A stretch of 64,000 bases of DNA from Allacma fusca. Taxonomy: Eukaryota > Arthropoda > Collembola > Symphypleona > Sminthuridae. Shown here piece after piece: positions 36,264-47,322 of this stretch; the first letter of the stretch is position 1, and each line of letters opens with the position of its first letter. The position numbers and the translations under genes were made by a program. The DNA is taken from the NCBI GenBank assembly GCA_947179485.1, contig OX359246.1, positions 73,063,508 to 73,127,507 of the forward strand. The letters are read 5' to 3'. Below the pieces are notes generated by a model that saw only the letters and a list, made by a program, of their open reading frames with translations, searched no databases and had not been told where the DNA came from.

Positions 36264-37717
36264 ATGGATTTAAATAGCGTTTTTGAGAGAGGGGCTACGG
36301 TCTATGAAGGGTCAACAGAGAGCATTCGATCTGAGTTGGCCCTTTTTGACCTACTGCCCACTGATATTTCGACTCAATTGAGTAGCGACTTTATCCAGGC
36401 ATTTCCTCTCGTCTCCATAAAGGAAGATTTTAATCCTCTGGAATTTCAAATAACTTTGGATACGTCTGGCTATCTGGATCCGCTAGACAGCTTCATATCT
36501 CTTACTTGTCGAATTGTAAATCAGGATGGCACTCTATGCGATGAAGCGCGCGATCTTGTCGCCCCGTGCAACTTATTCTTTCAGACAATGTTTAGCAACC
36601 TGGAGATTTATCTAAATGGGCAATTGATTTCCGATACGTCTAATTTTTATCCATGGATTGGATACATGCAACGTCTGTTGAGTGCAAGCCCTCAGGAAAA
36701 AGATGGACGACTCAAGAACGAGTTGTGGTATCCGAATGTGACACCGGAAGTATTTATTGCTTCAGATCCCGGGTGGAAGGCTAGATTTGACATGTCGAAA
36801 AAAAGCCAGCCCTTCCAAGTGGTCGGACAGCTCGTAGGAAGTATCTTTACACAACCGCGATACATACCAGCTGGTAGTCATATACGAATTGTACTGAGAC
36901 GTGCACAACCAGAACTTTGTCTTGAATGCAGTACAACAACGAAGGCCGGTACTAACGGGGTTCCGTACAAGTACCAAATAACGGATGCGGTTTTCTATGG
37001 ATCTAAGAAAGTTGTTTCTAAGCCCATCATTGATATGCACCGGGCTGAACTAGCCCGCGGGAATACATTCAAGTACATTACTAATGATGCTGAGATCAAA
37101 ACGTTTACGGTAGCATCAGGCCTCAGCTATGTAACTACTGATTCTCTTGTTATTGGAAAAATTCCAAAAATAATTGTCATTGGCATGGTCAACTCGGATG
37201 GATTTATGGGATCACTGAACAAATCCCCGTTCAATTTCGTCGACAAAAACCTGTCTGAGATGTCTATTACTTGGAATGGAGATTCTCTCCAGTACAGGGA
37301 TCTATCTTTGAGTTTTAAGCAAAAGCAAGCTGACGGAAGCTTCTTAGGGTCAGATGACTTTCTGCTTGGACTCAGGACGCTTGAAAAAACTGCTGCTAAT
37401 TCGCTGTTGTCCAACGGTATCCAACGCGACAATTACACTAAAGGTACATATGAATTAACATTTTTTAGAAACACGTTTTCATAAAACTGGAGTGTGAAAT
37501 TTAAAAAGGTTAATTCATTTGTACAGGCAACTGTCTTGTGGCAATTGAGCTACTGCCTAATTCTGGGAACTTTCTCAGTGTCAACAAACGAGGACAGCTT
37601 AAAGTATCGCTTAAATTCAGGACCGCGTTGGACAAGAACATAAATGTCATTGTCTACTGTCAGTATCAGAGTGTCCTGGAAATTGATGCTGATAAAAGAG
37701 TGATACTTGATCACTAA
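36264..37717 (+). CDS. Major capsid protein (F54H12.2-like)
   Basis: Two exons, 36264-37443 and 37527-37717, around an 83-bp GT-AG intron (phase 1); 456 residues. It belongs to the family annotated as F54H12.2-like, the Polinton/adintovirus double-jelly-roll major capsid protein. Seen here are FSNLEIYLNGQLISD, YPWIGYMQRLLS and, in exon 2, the usual C-terminal strand region (LKVSLKFRTAL, NVIVYCQY). Without splicing, the protein would end 13 residues after the donor and lack the conserved C terminus, so the intron model is well supported. The protease starts 2 bp after its stop. Confidence 0.93.
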
Positions 37718-37719
37718 CC

Positions 37720-38250
37720 ATGAATAGCAGTGAAATTTACCAGGCTCTGGCCTGTCTACTTCCCAAAAACGAAATACCCTTTTACATTGCGTCCGCAGAC
37801 ACGTTGAGGTCGTTGACGAAAAATTCGACCTATCCGTATGTTGTTATACAAAATACGGACCGAGCTGATGAGCCAGGCTGGCACTGGGTCAGCTGGTTCG
37901 TGCATAGCATCAACGATGCTGAGTGGTTCGACTCGTATGGTCTACCGCCTCGGATTTATAAAGACATTGAATGGCCCGCTAAAAACGTCATTGCAGAAAA
38001 CTGCCGTTCACTGCAAAGTATTAATTCTGATGTTTGTGGTCAATATTGTGTATACTTTGCCTATCTAAGAATAATTGGTCTAAGTTATGAAAACTTTATG
38101 AGTAGCTTTAAGGTTAGATCAAAATCTAATGACGCAATGGTGCGGAAATTTGTAAACAATATTTCTAAGTTTATATCTATAGATTGTGGAAAGCAGAATT
38201 GCATGCCAAAGTATGCGACTCGATTCTATGGTTATAACAGTATAAGTTGA
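37720..38250 (+). CDS. Adenain-like cysteine protease
   Basis: 176 residues. The catalytic residues of the adenovirus-protease fold are visible: His55 (GWHWVSW), Asp71 (EWFDSYG), Gln99 and Cys106 (DVCGQYC). The Gln to Cys spacing equals that of adenain, and His and Asp lie at nearly the same positions. It would cleave capsid and core precursors during maturation. It is the last gene of the + block, and its 3' end faces the helicase with an AATAAA at about 38,275. Confidence 0.93.
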   Translation: MNSSEIYQALACLLPKNEIPFYIASADTLRSLTKNSTYPYVVIQNTDRADEPGWHWVSWFVHSINDAEWFDSYGLPPRIYKDIEWPAKNVIAENCRSLQSINSDVCGQYCVYFAYLRIIGLSYENFMSSFKVRSKSNDAMVRKFVNNISKFISIDCGKQNCMPKYATRFYGYNSIS

Positions 38251-38362
38251 AATTGTAAAATGCAATATGATCTGAATAAATTTTCTAGAATTCAATTCGT
38301 TTTTTGGGGTTTTATTGTTTTTTGGTTAGCATATTTACGCATTTACACATATTTTAGCATTT

Positions 38363-39945
38363 TCAGCCGACCCACGATCTCATATTTACACAGTCTATGC
38401 TTGATCCTCCAATCCGTTCGAATTTCGCAAGTCTTGCTTCTTCAAGAATCTGAAGTCTCGGCTTCCTATCTCCCCTCAACCGATGGGATGGTAGTTGCTT
38501 GTCCAAAATGAGTATGTCGTCGACTGACCTTGTTCTTGAGAAGCATATATAGTCTATTCCAGGGGAAACTTGTTCTTGTCCCAGATAAAAGGCAACGGAC
38601 GGGAGTGTGAGCCCTTGCAGTTTGTGCACGGTTAAAGCGAAACATAATTCGAGAGGAAAGCGTTTTATATGAACAAACTTCCCCATTGGCGGTATATACC
38701 TCGACTGCTTGATTCTGTAGATCTGAACTCCATTTCCGGATTTTGTTGATGCGTTGGGACTGTAGTCGGGAAAGTCCACTAATATGCACTTCACATTCCC
38801 GTTTTGATATACAATGTCTTTACATGTCCCACGGGATCCGTTGCATAGACCAGATGAGACGCATAAATTCTCAAGAAGAATGACGGGACATCCGATCGCA
38901 AGTTCTAGAACTTCATCGCCGTTATTAATTCTAACCCGGTTTTCTTCTGGGTACAGTTTCCTCAGCATCTTCCTGAATCAGTAATAGGGATTATTACTCA
39001 AACTAAATAACTAGTCTATGTTTAGCAGTTTACGAGAAAAAATTACATATTGTGATGAAATACTTGATTGCGTTTCGGAAATGCGTGGATAGAAAGATCA
39101 AATTTCCTCTTCGCCTCAAATGGTAATTCGGATGCAAGTCTTCGCCGAGCATACTCCACGTCCAGTTCTGTGATCTCACACAGCCGGAGACGTTCCAGAA
39201 ATTTCTGGAACCTGACTTGTTCCGGCGAGTTTCCCAACTGACGAAATGGTTTTCGCATTATGAAGACATGAGTGTCAAATTTTCTGTACAGCTGGAACGC
39301 TTCTTGGGCATATTTAGGACTTGTTTTACCCGCAGGGGTGAATATTGCTCGGTCGTTTGCCGGTGCTAATTGAAATATATCTCCGAGTAAAACGACGGAC
39401 CTGCCCGAAAATGGTAAATGGCTGTACCTCCGATCAACGTGTTTCAAAAGACTGTCAATAAGGTAGAACATTCTCTGTCCGATGAAATTCATCTCGTCGA
39501 AAACAATAAACTGCACTCGTCTCAGATATAGCGCTCGGTCACTATTAAGATCAATGTTCCTTACAAATGCGTCATGATCATCGTGCTTGACGAACGAAGG
39601 AATTCCGAAGGATCTATGTATAGTTCCACCTTTAATTTGATTTGCTGCGATACCAGTATAGGCTCCCATCAGAAATTCAAAATCTTGACACTTTTGCTTT
39701 TGACTTTCCAGCTCGAATCTCAAATGCGAGCAAATTTCACTCTTGCCTGTTCCTCCACTGCCCAACACGATAACTCGAATCGGGTTGTCCAGCTGATCTT
39801 CAGACGATTGACGAAGATGGGTTTTGACAATGTTCAGTATTACTCTCTGTTGTAAACTCAATGCACTCAATGGAATAGATGGAACTTCCAATGGTGTTGA
39901 CGAGCATCGAGATAAATTGCATCGCTTGACTTGACTGCAATCCAT
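38363..39945 (-). CDS. PIF1-like SF1B DNA helicase
   Basis: Two exons, 39945-39047 and 38972-38363, joined across a 74-bp GT-AG intron in phase 2; 502 residues. Motif I is GSGGTGKS; motif Ia is represented by GAYTGIAANQIKGGTIHRSFG, shown here only in part (TGIAANQ); motif II is FIVFDEMNF; motif III is VVLLGDIFQLAP. After the intron come the 2B-type segment and motifs V/VI (LTVHKLQGLTL and YICFSRTR). PIF1 enzymes unwind 5' to 3' and could assist strand-displacement replication. A helicase is not part of the core Polinton set, so this is an acquired replication gene. It diverges from the polymerase gene across a repeat-rich promoter region. Confidence 0.92.
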
Positions 39946-40531
39946 GATGATATATTCAGTAGATCAACGGGAGAGGTTCATCGCCAAACTGCGAGAAATT
40001 ACACACGGCGAAATTATTTTCGAGTGCTTTACGAGTTTTCACGGGTGAACGTTTCGATTAAGTTTATGCATACTAATGAAACCATATTATGAGAACTAGG
40101 GTCGAGATTGGTTCTCATGATTTCCCCCCTCAATAATGATTCGGTTCCTTAGAAGCACCTGTCCGTTTAATTCGACCTTGACCCTTCAGTGTATATGCAT
40201 TCCAATGAACGCATATTATGAGAACTGAGGTTGAGCACGGTTCTCACACTACATTCCCCCCTCCTTAGTTTGTATTCGGGCTTCCTAGATGCACCTGTCC
40301 GTTTAATTCGACCTTGACCCTTCAGTGTATATGCATTATAATGAACCTATATTATGAGAACTGAGGTTGAGCACGGTTCTCACACTACATTCCTCCCTCC
40401 TTAGTTTGTATTCGGGCTTCCTAGATGCACCTGTCTAATAGCATTTATTTATCCTTGAACCTTCAGTGACCATGCATTCTAATGCAGGTGCATGATGAGA
40501 GCTTAGATTCAGCATAGTTCTCACGGTTTAT
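39946..40531. promoter_or_regulatory. Tandem promoter repeats with spaced palindromes
   Basis: Upstream of the helicase, about 3.5 units of roughly 130 bp follow each other from 40,080. Each has one TGAGAAC-N14-GTTCTCA palindrome: 40090-40117, 40219-40246, 40355-40382, and 40496-40523 (one mismatch). The other words shared by units are ATATGCATTCTAATGAAC and CGGGCTTCCTAGATGCACC. Spacers differ between units while arms are kept. Half-site centres are 21 bp apart, about two helical turns, as expected for a dimeric regulator bound to one face of the DNA. Confidence 0.75.
40391..40530. repeat. Inverted promoter fragment, left copy
   Basis: About 140 bp are repeated in inverted orientation at 46675-46812 with only a few differences. 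Both copies end at CTCACGGTTTATC on this strand's reading. Confidence 0.85.
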
Positions 40532-41017
40532 CAACAGAACCGATTGTCCTCGGTCTGTACATTATACATCCCGTCTCTCACGCACGCAGTGCATCCCTCT
40601 GTAAAAACGCAATCTACAAAAAAAATGTAGAAAATAATTATACCTGTGCATATTCGTAGCACAAAACAGTTAAAACGATCTTTATATTTACTTTCACTCA
40701 CCGTCACTCATTGTTGTCTATGAATTGATCCAGTTGAGAATGAAATGATTAAAATCTCAGCTGATTTATTACCATTGCAAGTGCTGACGCATTTGGGTAA
40801 CAAGATACTTTTAAAAATAGTCATAGTTTCCAAGTCGGTATCAGTTGTTAAAGAGTAGTCACCCACGATGGAGACCAAAGGAAGAAGCGATGAGTTGTCA
40901 GAATTGATGTATAATTCTTTGTCAACTTTAGTTAGTAAAATTATAAACAAAAATGATACGACCGGGTTTAAGGGTCTGGAAAGCAGGGAGGAGTGGAAAA
41001 GTAAGCTAGTAGATATA
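40532..41017 (-). pseudogene. Inverted partial copy of the membrane-protein gene
   Basis: 486 bp are the reverse complement of 46835-47322. They hold the first recognised exon, its intron and the 5' part of the next exon of the membrane-protein gene, and stop abruptly at the promoter repeats. The deduced exon sequence is unchanged over about 60 residues. With no membrane segment it cannot make the full protein. The high identity means a recent copy or continuing gene conversion. Confidence 0.85.
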
Positions 41018-41185
41018 TGCTCTAGACATGCTATATGCTAACTTGTTTTTCTCTCTCTCTAGCTATATGCGTATGCATTGTCCTCATTGCGGGGCTAAAG
41101 CTGGTGAAGTTCTTCACTGATTATTACTTTCGGTGGAGAGCCGCTCGCAACCAGACACCTGTCATACTCTCTCCTTCCGTGCATA
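41018..41185 (+). promoter_or_regulatory. Polymerase gene leader
   Basis: This follows the inverted fragment and leads to the ATG at 41186. A T/C run (TTTTTCTCTCTCTCTAG near 41,050) resembles a splice acceptor, so an upstream leader exon may exist. Confidence 0.35.
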
Positions 41186-44100
41186 ATGGATAGCAACGAG
41201 ACGAGTGACAAGCCAAGTCCAATTCGCACTGGCGAAAGGGGATATGTAAGTACCGTAATGATAATCGCTGAGTGTCAGATTTTCACTCGCGAATATTGAT
41301 AAATTATGCGTTGTTAATTACAGTGCTTACGATGTCCAATGACGCCGTGTGGGTTCTTCAGTAGATCTCGCATCAATTTCGAGTCGCATTTGGAGAGAAT
41401 TCATTTTTGTGGTGACTGTGATCACTACTGTAGAGTCAAAGGACAGCATGTGTGTCCATGCCCCGGTTCAAGACGTGGGCATGTTGATTCATACATGCAA
41501 CCTGATATGTCCAATTTTTCCGAACTTTCCCGTTCTCATTTAGGCAGTATGCTGTTGTATAAATACAACAAGCATATATCTGCTCCGGACATAGAGTCAG
41601 CGTTTAAAGAAGTGGCTCCGGCAGCAATAACCTTTTTATCTGACTTGTTTAAAATACATGGCCTCATTAAAATAGAAATTGGCATGGGGATAAAAATGGA
41701 AAAGGAATCTAAAGATTCCGAGGGCAATTTGCAATTACACGAAGCAACAGTATATTTCAAGTCAATGCACTACGAATTAGAATGGATAAGTAAGATAGAA
41801 TATATATTAGTGCATGCTGCTTCTGATATTGTTGACAAAAAGAATAACTTCTTAAGTCATGGGAGTGGGTGGAATATAAAATACATGTACAGTTTTGAAA
41901 TTAAAATGGCTGAAGCTAGACTATTTTATAATAGTGTTGGGAAAAAATATTTGCCCATGCCTTTTGAGAAGCGCAAGGGGATTGTTAATTTTAAAAACAA
42001 TGACGACAATTGTTTTCTGTACTGCGTCGCTGCTGCATTATTTCGCGACGATCAGATAGCATTTAATAAAGAAAATTTTTACAAAAATCGAAACTTGGAA
42101 AATCACAATACGTGGACAAAGTATTTTCATCTGCTTAAGACAGATTGTATTAACGGTCCAGTAGATGTATATAAAACTATACCATTGTTTGAGGAAAGCA
42201 ATAATGTTAAAATAAATGTGCTCACACATGAGGACGGGGATGTCATTCCTATGAGAAGAAGTAACTACGTCTCGCCAAGAACAATTAATTTGTTTTTAAT
42301 TCGAAGTGATGACGATCAACACTTTGTTTTGATTACAGATATAAACAAATTCTTGTGTAACAAAAGTCCGCGAAAAGTGTTTATTTGTGACCATTGCTTT
42401 CGAAATTTAAAATCACCTTCAGCCCTAATGTTTCATTCGTGTTCAAAAAGTGTGAGCAAGATTAAAGAAAGGCTCCCCAAGAAAGGCGACTGCTTGGAGT
42501 TTAAAAGACTCGAAATGACATTGCCGTACCCTTATGTGTTGTATTGGGACTTTGAAACATTTTCATCGTCTTTAAATGAAAAGAAAGGCGCGAGCACTAC
42601 ACTCAACAGTGAATTCCAGGCAGCAAGTTATGCATTATGCTTAGTTTATACCACGACAGTGCAATCAAAAATTGTTGCCTGTGAGTATTACGACGGTCCC
42701 GATCCGGTCCATCATTTCTTTGAACGTGTTTTCTATCACGCGAAAAATGTGCTAAACGATATCAGGACAGTCAATAATTTTGTCACACCATCTGATGAAG
42801 ACCTTGAGCGTCATAATGCTGCTAAACATTGCGACTTTTGTCGCCGCGAATTTACTTGTTCTAGTAGAAATGAAACCCATGCATCTGATGAAGACGAACC
42901 ATATAGGACTACGAAGAAAGTTGTAAAAACGTATCACCACTGTCACCAAAGTGGGCGTTATCTTCATACATTATGTCAGAGTTGTAATTTAAAAATTAAG
43001 TTTAAAAACGATTTAGTATGTGTATGCCACAATGGATCTGGATTCGACTTTCATCTTCTACTACAAAATTTGGATTCGCCATTTTTCAGCCCACATGATG
43101 TCAACGTCATAAGCAAAGGTGGTGAGAAACTAGTTCAGATAGAAATAACCGCCAGCAATATGTACATTCCAGAATTAAAATCAAAGTACGACGAAAACTA
43201 TACTCCAAGTGCAAAGCAGTCGTGCGGCAAGAGAAAGGTCAAGGTTCGTTTTATTGACTCGTTCCAGTTTTTGAACTCCAGTTTAAGCACACTGGCTGCG
43301 GGTCTTAAAATTGAAAATGCAAGCACAACAAGTCTAGTTAACGACTGCTTGCCATACCTTTTCCCCGGCCTGGATTACCTTGGTTCTAAAGACACATCAA
43401 TATTTTTTGAGAAGCTTCCTTATCCATATACATACCTTTCGGGACCCGAGAAGCTAGAAATTGGACGTCCCATCCCGGGACGGGAGCATTTCGACAACGA
43501 ATTGAAGAAGGAATCAATTACAAATGAAGAATGGGGGAAAATTCAGATTTTAATTGAACAATTTCAAATCAGAGATTTTAAACAGTTTACAAGAGCGTAC
43601 ACCATAATCGACACGGTACTCCTGGGAGTGATTTGGGAAAACTTTAGGAGAAACTGTTTTGTTTCGTATGGATTAGATCCAACCTATGTATGTACAGTAT
43701 CTGGATATTCATGGCAGTGTTTTTTATCTTTTACCAAAGCCAAGATAGAATATATTACCGACAAAAACATGCTCGACATGATTACATCTGGAATAAGAGG
43801 TGGAATGGCTTTCTGCACTCGCAAAATTGTCACCGCCAATTGTGAACGCTCTCCGCTGGGATTTGATCCTACCAAAGAACGTACACATATTCTCTATAAC
43901 GATAAGGTTTCCCTTTATGCCACAGCTCTGCTGGGAAAATTCCCTCATTCCGATTACAAGTGGGAAAGCGTAGACAGTTTGAAAAACATTAATTGGAAAA
44001 CGTATGATGGAGACAATGAGACTGGGTATATTCTGAATGTAAGTTTGCGCTACCCTGAAAAACTACAGGATGAAACTGAGTGTTTGCCATTAGCTCCGGA

Positions 44101-45199
44101 AAAACGAAAGGTTCGTATTTCCGATTTGTCGTCTGGGCAGCAGGAAACGATGGAATCCCTTGGTCTGGTTCGCTCGTTTACAAGCGAACCAAGACTCTTG
44201 CTTCATTGCGGGGATCGTATTGAATACGTAGTCCATTATAAAGCTCTTCAGTTCTACCTAAATATGGGCATGGAATTGCTCGACATACATGCAGGGATTA
44301 GTTTTCATGAAGAGGCTTATTTTAAGCCTTACATTGAGTTCAACATTGAGCAGCGCAAATCATCGAAAACCGAATCCCAGCGGGCACTGTACAAAATTCT
44401 TTCGAATGGAATTTTCGGGAAATCTTTACAGTCTAACAAAGGAAACGTCAAAGTAAAATTTTGCGGATCCAAGGCTGAATCCCGAAAACTTGTCAGTGAC
44501 CCTCGGTGTGTTGACTTTGTACCCATAACGGAAAATATTAGCATGGTTATGCTTTCGCCAAAGGAGATTGTCTTGAATAATATCATACAATCCGGGATGA
44601 CGTGCTTGGATCTCGCCAAAGTCATATTCTATCACGGCTACTATCGGCAACTACAACAAGTGTTTCCCGGACGAATTTCTAATCTTTACGTTGATACCGA
44701 TTCCTGTATTGCTCTTGTTTCAGACCCAAACAACTCTTTGTTTAAAGACATTGTCGACCACAAAGATTTTTTTGATTTCTCAAAGCTGCCTCGATGTCAT
44801 GAAATTTTTAAACTGTATCCAGAATTCCCTGATTTACGATCGAAATCTGCTGGAACAGCAGGTCTTTGGAAATTAGAATCCTTGGATATTTGCCAGATAG
44901 TCACTATCAAGAGCAAGCAGTACAGTATTTTGTATTTCGACCAAGCTGAAGAACTCAAGTGCAAGGGAGTTCCGTCTGCTGCTTTGAAGTCGTTCAACCA
45001 TGCAAAATACACATCCGTGATCGAATCTAACAAAGTTTTCTATGTTGACTGCAGTTACATTCGCAGTCTGAAACACAAATTGTATAATATTACTGTAAAT
45101 AAATTAGGGTTTCATTGCTTAGATGTATATCGTGTGTACCCCGATCCCAATGACTACAATTTCTCTCTCCCATTCGGACACTACAAATTACGTAAGTAA
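41186..45199 (+). CDS. Protein-primed family B DNA polymerase (Polinton PolB)
   Basis: Two exons, 41186-41245 and 41324-45199, joined in phase 0 by a 78-bp intron; 1311 residues. A Cys/His-rich finger crosses the splice (CLRCPMTPCGFF to HLERIHFCGDC). Next comes an OTU-like region (NDDNCFLYCVAAALF to HFVLITDI) and a second finger (CDHCFRNL). The 3'-5' exonuclease motifs are YWDFETF, CHNGSGFDF and YTIIDT. Polymerase motifs are A (NDKVSLYATAL, near 43,900), B (KILSNGIFGK, near 44,395), C (YVDTDS, near 44,690) and KxKQY. No stop or frameshift occurs. It would replicate the linear genome from a terminal protein. The short first exon adds the start codon and the finger's context, so the start at 41186 is preferred over the ATG at 41339. 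Confidence 0.95.
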
Positions 45200-45543
45200 G
45201 AATAATGTGTATTGTACAATTTTAAACTTGAATAAAAGAAATGTTGAAAACCCAATTTTGCATTATCTTTGCAAGATTTTCATGACATGACTATGCATAT
45301 GAAATCAATAAATGCACATATAAATTTGTTTTTGAGGTTTTATTGCTGTTTTTTTTGCACAAACACACTTCGCAATTATAATAAATTATGAATATAAGTA
45401 AGAATGTTAATTAAATACATGACTAGGGTGCATAAAGGCAATTGCATATTCATTTCTAAACTACAAACAATAGCAATAGTGGTATTACATTTTTTTTAAT
45501 TTTATAATATACATGCCAAAAATGTGTACACACAATTCCATAT
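45200..45543. other. Convergent 3' regions
   Basis: Between the polymerase stop and the stop of the - gene at 45544. It contains AATAAAAG just after the polymerase and, for the opposite strand, TTTTATTG near 45,338. No gene is seen. Confidence 0.65.
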
Positions 45544-46365
45544 TCAGGACGTCTCCTCTTCTTGAGTATCCTGCTCCAAAGCAGGCACGGAGACTTCAGA
45601 AAGATAGGCTTCCAAATTTCTGACAGCAGGCAGAGCTAAAGTCATCTGAGGACCTTGCCAATTCTTAAGCCGCTTCGAAACTACGTCTGATACTTTGTTG
45701 TTCATAAGAATGGCGTACTGTCCACTGACGCGGTTGAAAACCAGCCGAACGCGGACTGTATCCAGCTCAAGGTCAGGGTCAGTCCACAGCTCAGCCCGAT
45801 GGTCATGCCTGATGGAAACGTGTGCTCGAGTTGGGTTGGTGTCGAAGAACGGAATAAGGTCGGTGAAATGTTTTCCGGGCTCCGGATGGGCAGCAATCTG
45901 GTCAAGTACGCGAGAGACAAAATCCAGGATTAGTCTTCCTTCGTACTGAGAAAATTTGACAGTTGTCACGGTCCCAGCCTTGTTTTTTCTCCCAAAGTAG
46001 TAGAAGTAACAGCGATGGTATCGGTTCCAAGCTAGCCGAGCCACAATGTCAAAATCGATCTGCAAATGCCAATTTAAAAAATCAGTTTTAAATTTAATTA
46101 ATCGAGTGTCAATATTATATATACTCACCATGTAAGCTTCAGCAGGATGTTCATAGAATGTCCAACTGGTAGTGCAGTCCGGATTTTCATCCGGCTGGGG
46201 AACTGAGTGATATCGTCCATAGTTTTTCAACTTTGGACGTAACCTAAGCAGTTCTGGATCACGCTTTTGATCTTCCCCTTCGAAGCGTTTGGTGAGAGAA
46301 AATTCGGCCATGTTGTCAGAGAGAGAGAAAGTGAGTGGGTTGTTGAAAAAGAGTGAATGATCCAA
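45544..46365 (-). CDS. Unknown Polinton protein with optional 69-bp intron
   Basis: The open frame gives 273 residues. A perfect-looking 69-bp intron (GTGAGT to TTTGCAG, about 46128-46060) lies in frame inside it, so splicing gives 250 residues and retention gives 273. An in-frame second ATG at 46311 (MAEFSLTKRF) may be the true start. Two aromatic, strand-rich segments (CYFYYFGRKN to GRLILDFVSRVL, and VRVRLVFNRV to ALPAVRNL) faintly recall tandem PC4-like single-strand-DNA-binding modules; this is weak and is not a family call. It lies tail to tail with the polymerase and diverges from the membrane-protein gene across a region with two copies of the spaced palindrome, so it may be an early regulatory or replication gene. 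Confidence 0.7.
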   Translation of the reverse strand: MDHSLFFNNPLTFSLSDNMAEFSLTKRFEGEDQKRDPELLRLRPKLKNYGRYHSVPQPDENPDCTTSWTFYEHPAEAYMVSIYNIDTRLIKFKTDFLNWHLQIDFDIVARLAWNRYHRCYFYYFGRKNKAGTVTTVKFSQYEGRLILDFVSRVLDQIAAHPEPGKHFTDLIPFFDTNPTRAHVSIRHDHRAELWTDPDLELDTVRVRLVFNRVSGQYAILMNNKVSDVVSKRLKNWQGPQMTLALPAVRNLEAYLSEVSVPALEQDTQEEETS

Positions 46366-46834
46366 ACGCCGGATCCCGCTCGTTTTATACCCGGGATTTA
46401 CTGGAGGAGCGCATAGATCGTGTGAACGGTTAAAAATTACGGTCCCATAATCTAACTAGATCATAATGCATAATAATTGGCGTTGGACAGGTGTGTAAAG
46501 ACGTTACCCGTAATATATACATACACGCATGCATGTGTGAAAAGGTCATGAGAACAGATCAACATTAACGCTCTCACCGTCCAGGTTGATGCATAATATC
46601 AAGGGGTCAAGAACGCTTTAAAGGTCATTAGAAAATCTGTGAAACCGAGTCTTCAGCTGAGGAAGGGGATAAACCGTGAGAACTATGCTGAATCTAAGCT
46701 CTCATCATGCACCTGCATTAGAATGCATGGTCACTGAAGGTTCAAGGATAAATAAATGCTATTAGACTGGCGCATCTAGGAAGCCCGAATACAAACCAAG
46801 GAGGGGGGAACTATTCCATCGAGTGCTCTAGCAG
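46366..46834. promoter_or_regulatory. Divergent promoter region with two spaced palindromes
   Basis: It lies between the - gene at 46365 and the + membrane-protein gene. TGAGAAC-N14-GCTCTCA occurs at 46549-46576 and 46677-46704, the same arms and spacing as upstream of the helicase and polymerase. The part 46675-46812 is an inverted copy of 40391-40530. Decayed GCATAATATCAAGG words suggest older tandem units. Confidence 0.7.
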
Positions 46835-47322
46835 TATATCTACTAGCTTACTTTTCCACTCCTCCCTGCTTTCCAGACCCTTAAACCCGGTCGTATCATT
46901 TTTTTGTTTATAATTTTACTAACTAAAGTTGACAAAGAATTATACATCAATTCTGACAACTCATCGCTTCTTCCTTTGGTCTCCATCGTGGGTGACTACT
47001 CTTTAACAACTGATACCGACTTGGAAACTATGACTATTTTTAAAAGTATCTTGTTACCCAAATGCGTCAGCACTTGCAATGGTAATAAGACAGTTGAGAT
47101 TTTTAATCATTTCATTCTCAACTGGATCCATTCATAGGCAACAATGAGTGACGGTGAGTGAAAGTAAATATAAAGCTCGTTTTAACTGTTTTGTGCTACC
47201 AATTTTCACAGTATAATTATTTTCTACATTTTTTTTGTAGATTGCGTTTTAACAGAGGGATGCACTACGTGCGTGAGAGACGGGATGTATTATGTACAGA
47301 CCGAGGACAATCGGTTCTGTTG
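46835..47322. repeat. Inverted repeat arm, right copy
   Basis: 488 bp, the reverse complement of 40532-41017. The two arms flank 5.8 kb holding the polymerase gene and the gene at 45544. Recombination between them could flip that segment. Confidence 0.85.

Noticed and set aside
38363-39945. Two separate helicase fragments
   Set aside because: A 74-bp intron with proper GT and AG joins them in frame, with motifs I-III in one part and V-VI in the other.
40391-47322. The inverted repeats around the polymerase as the element's terminal repeats
   Set aside because: They lie inside the gene cluster, contain coding sequence, have no target duplication, and true termini with a GTTCCA duplication exist at 28023 and 53741.
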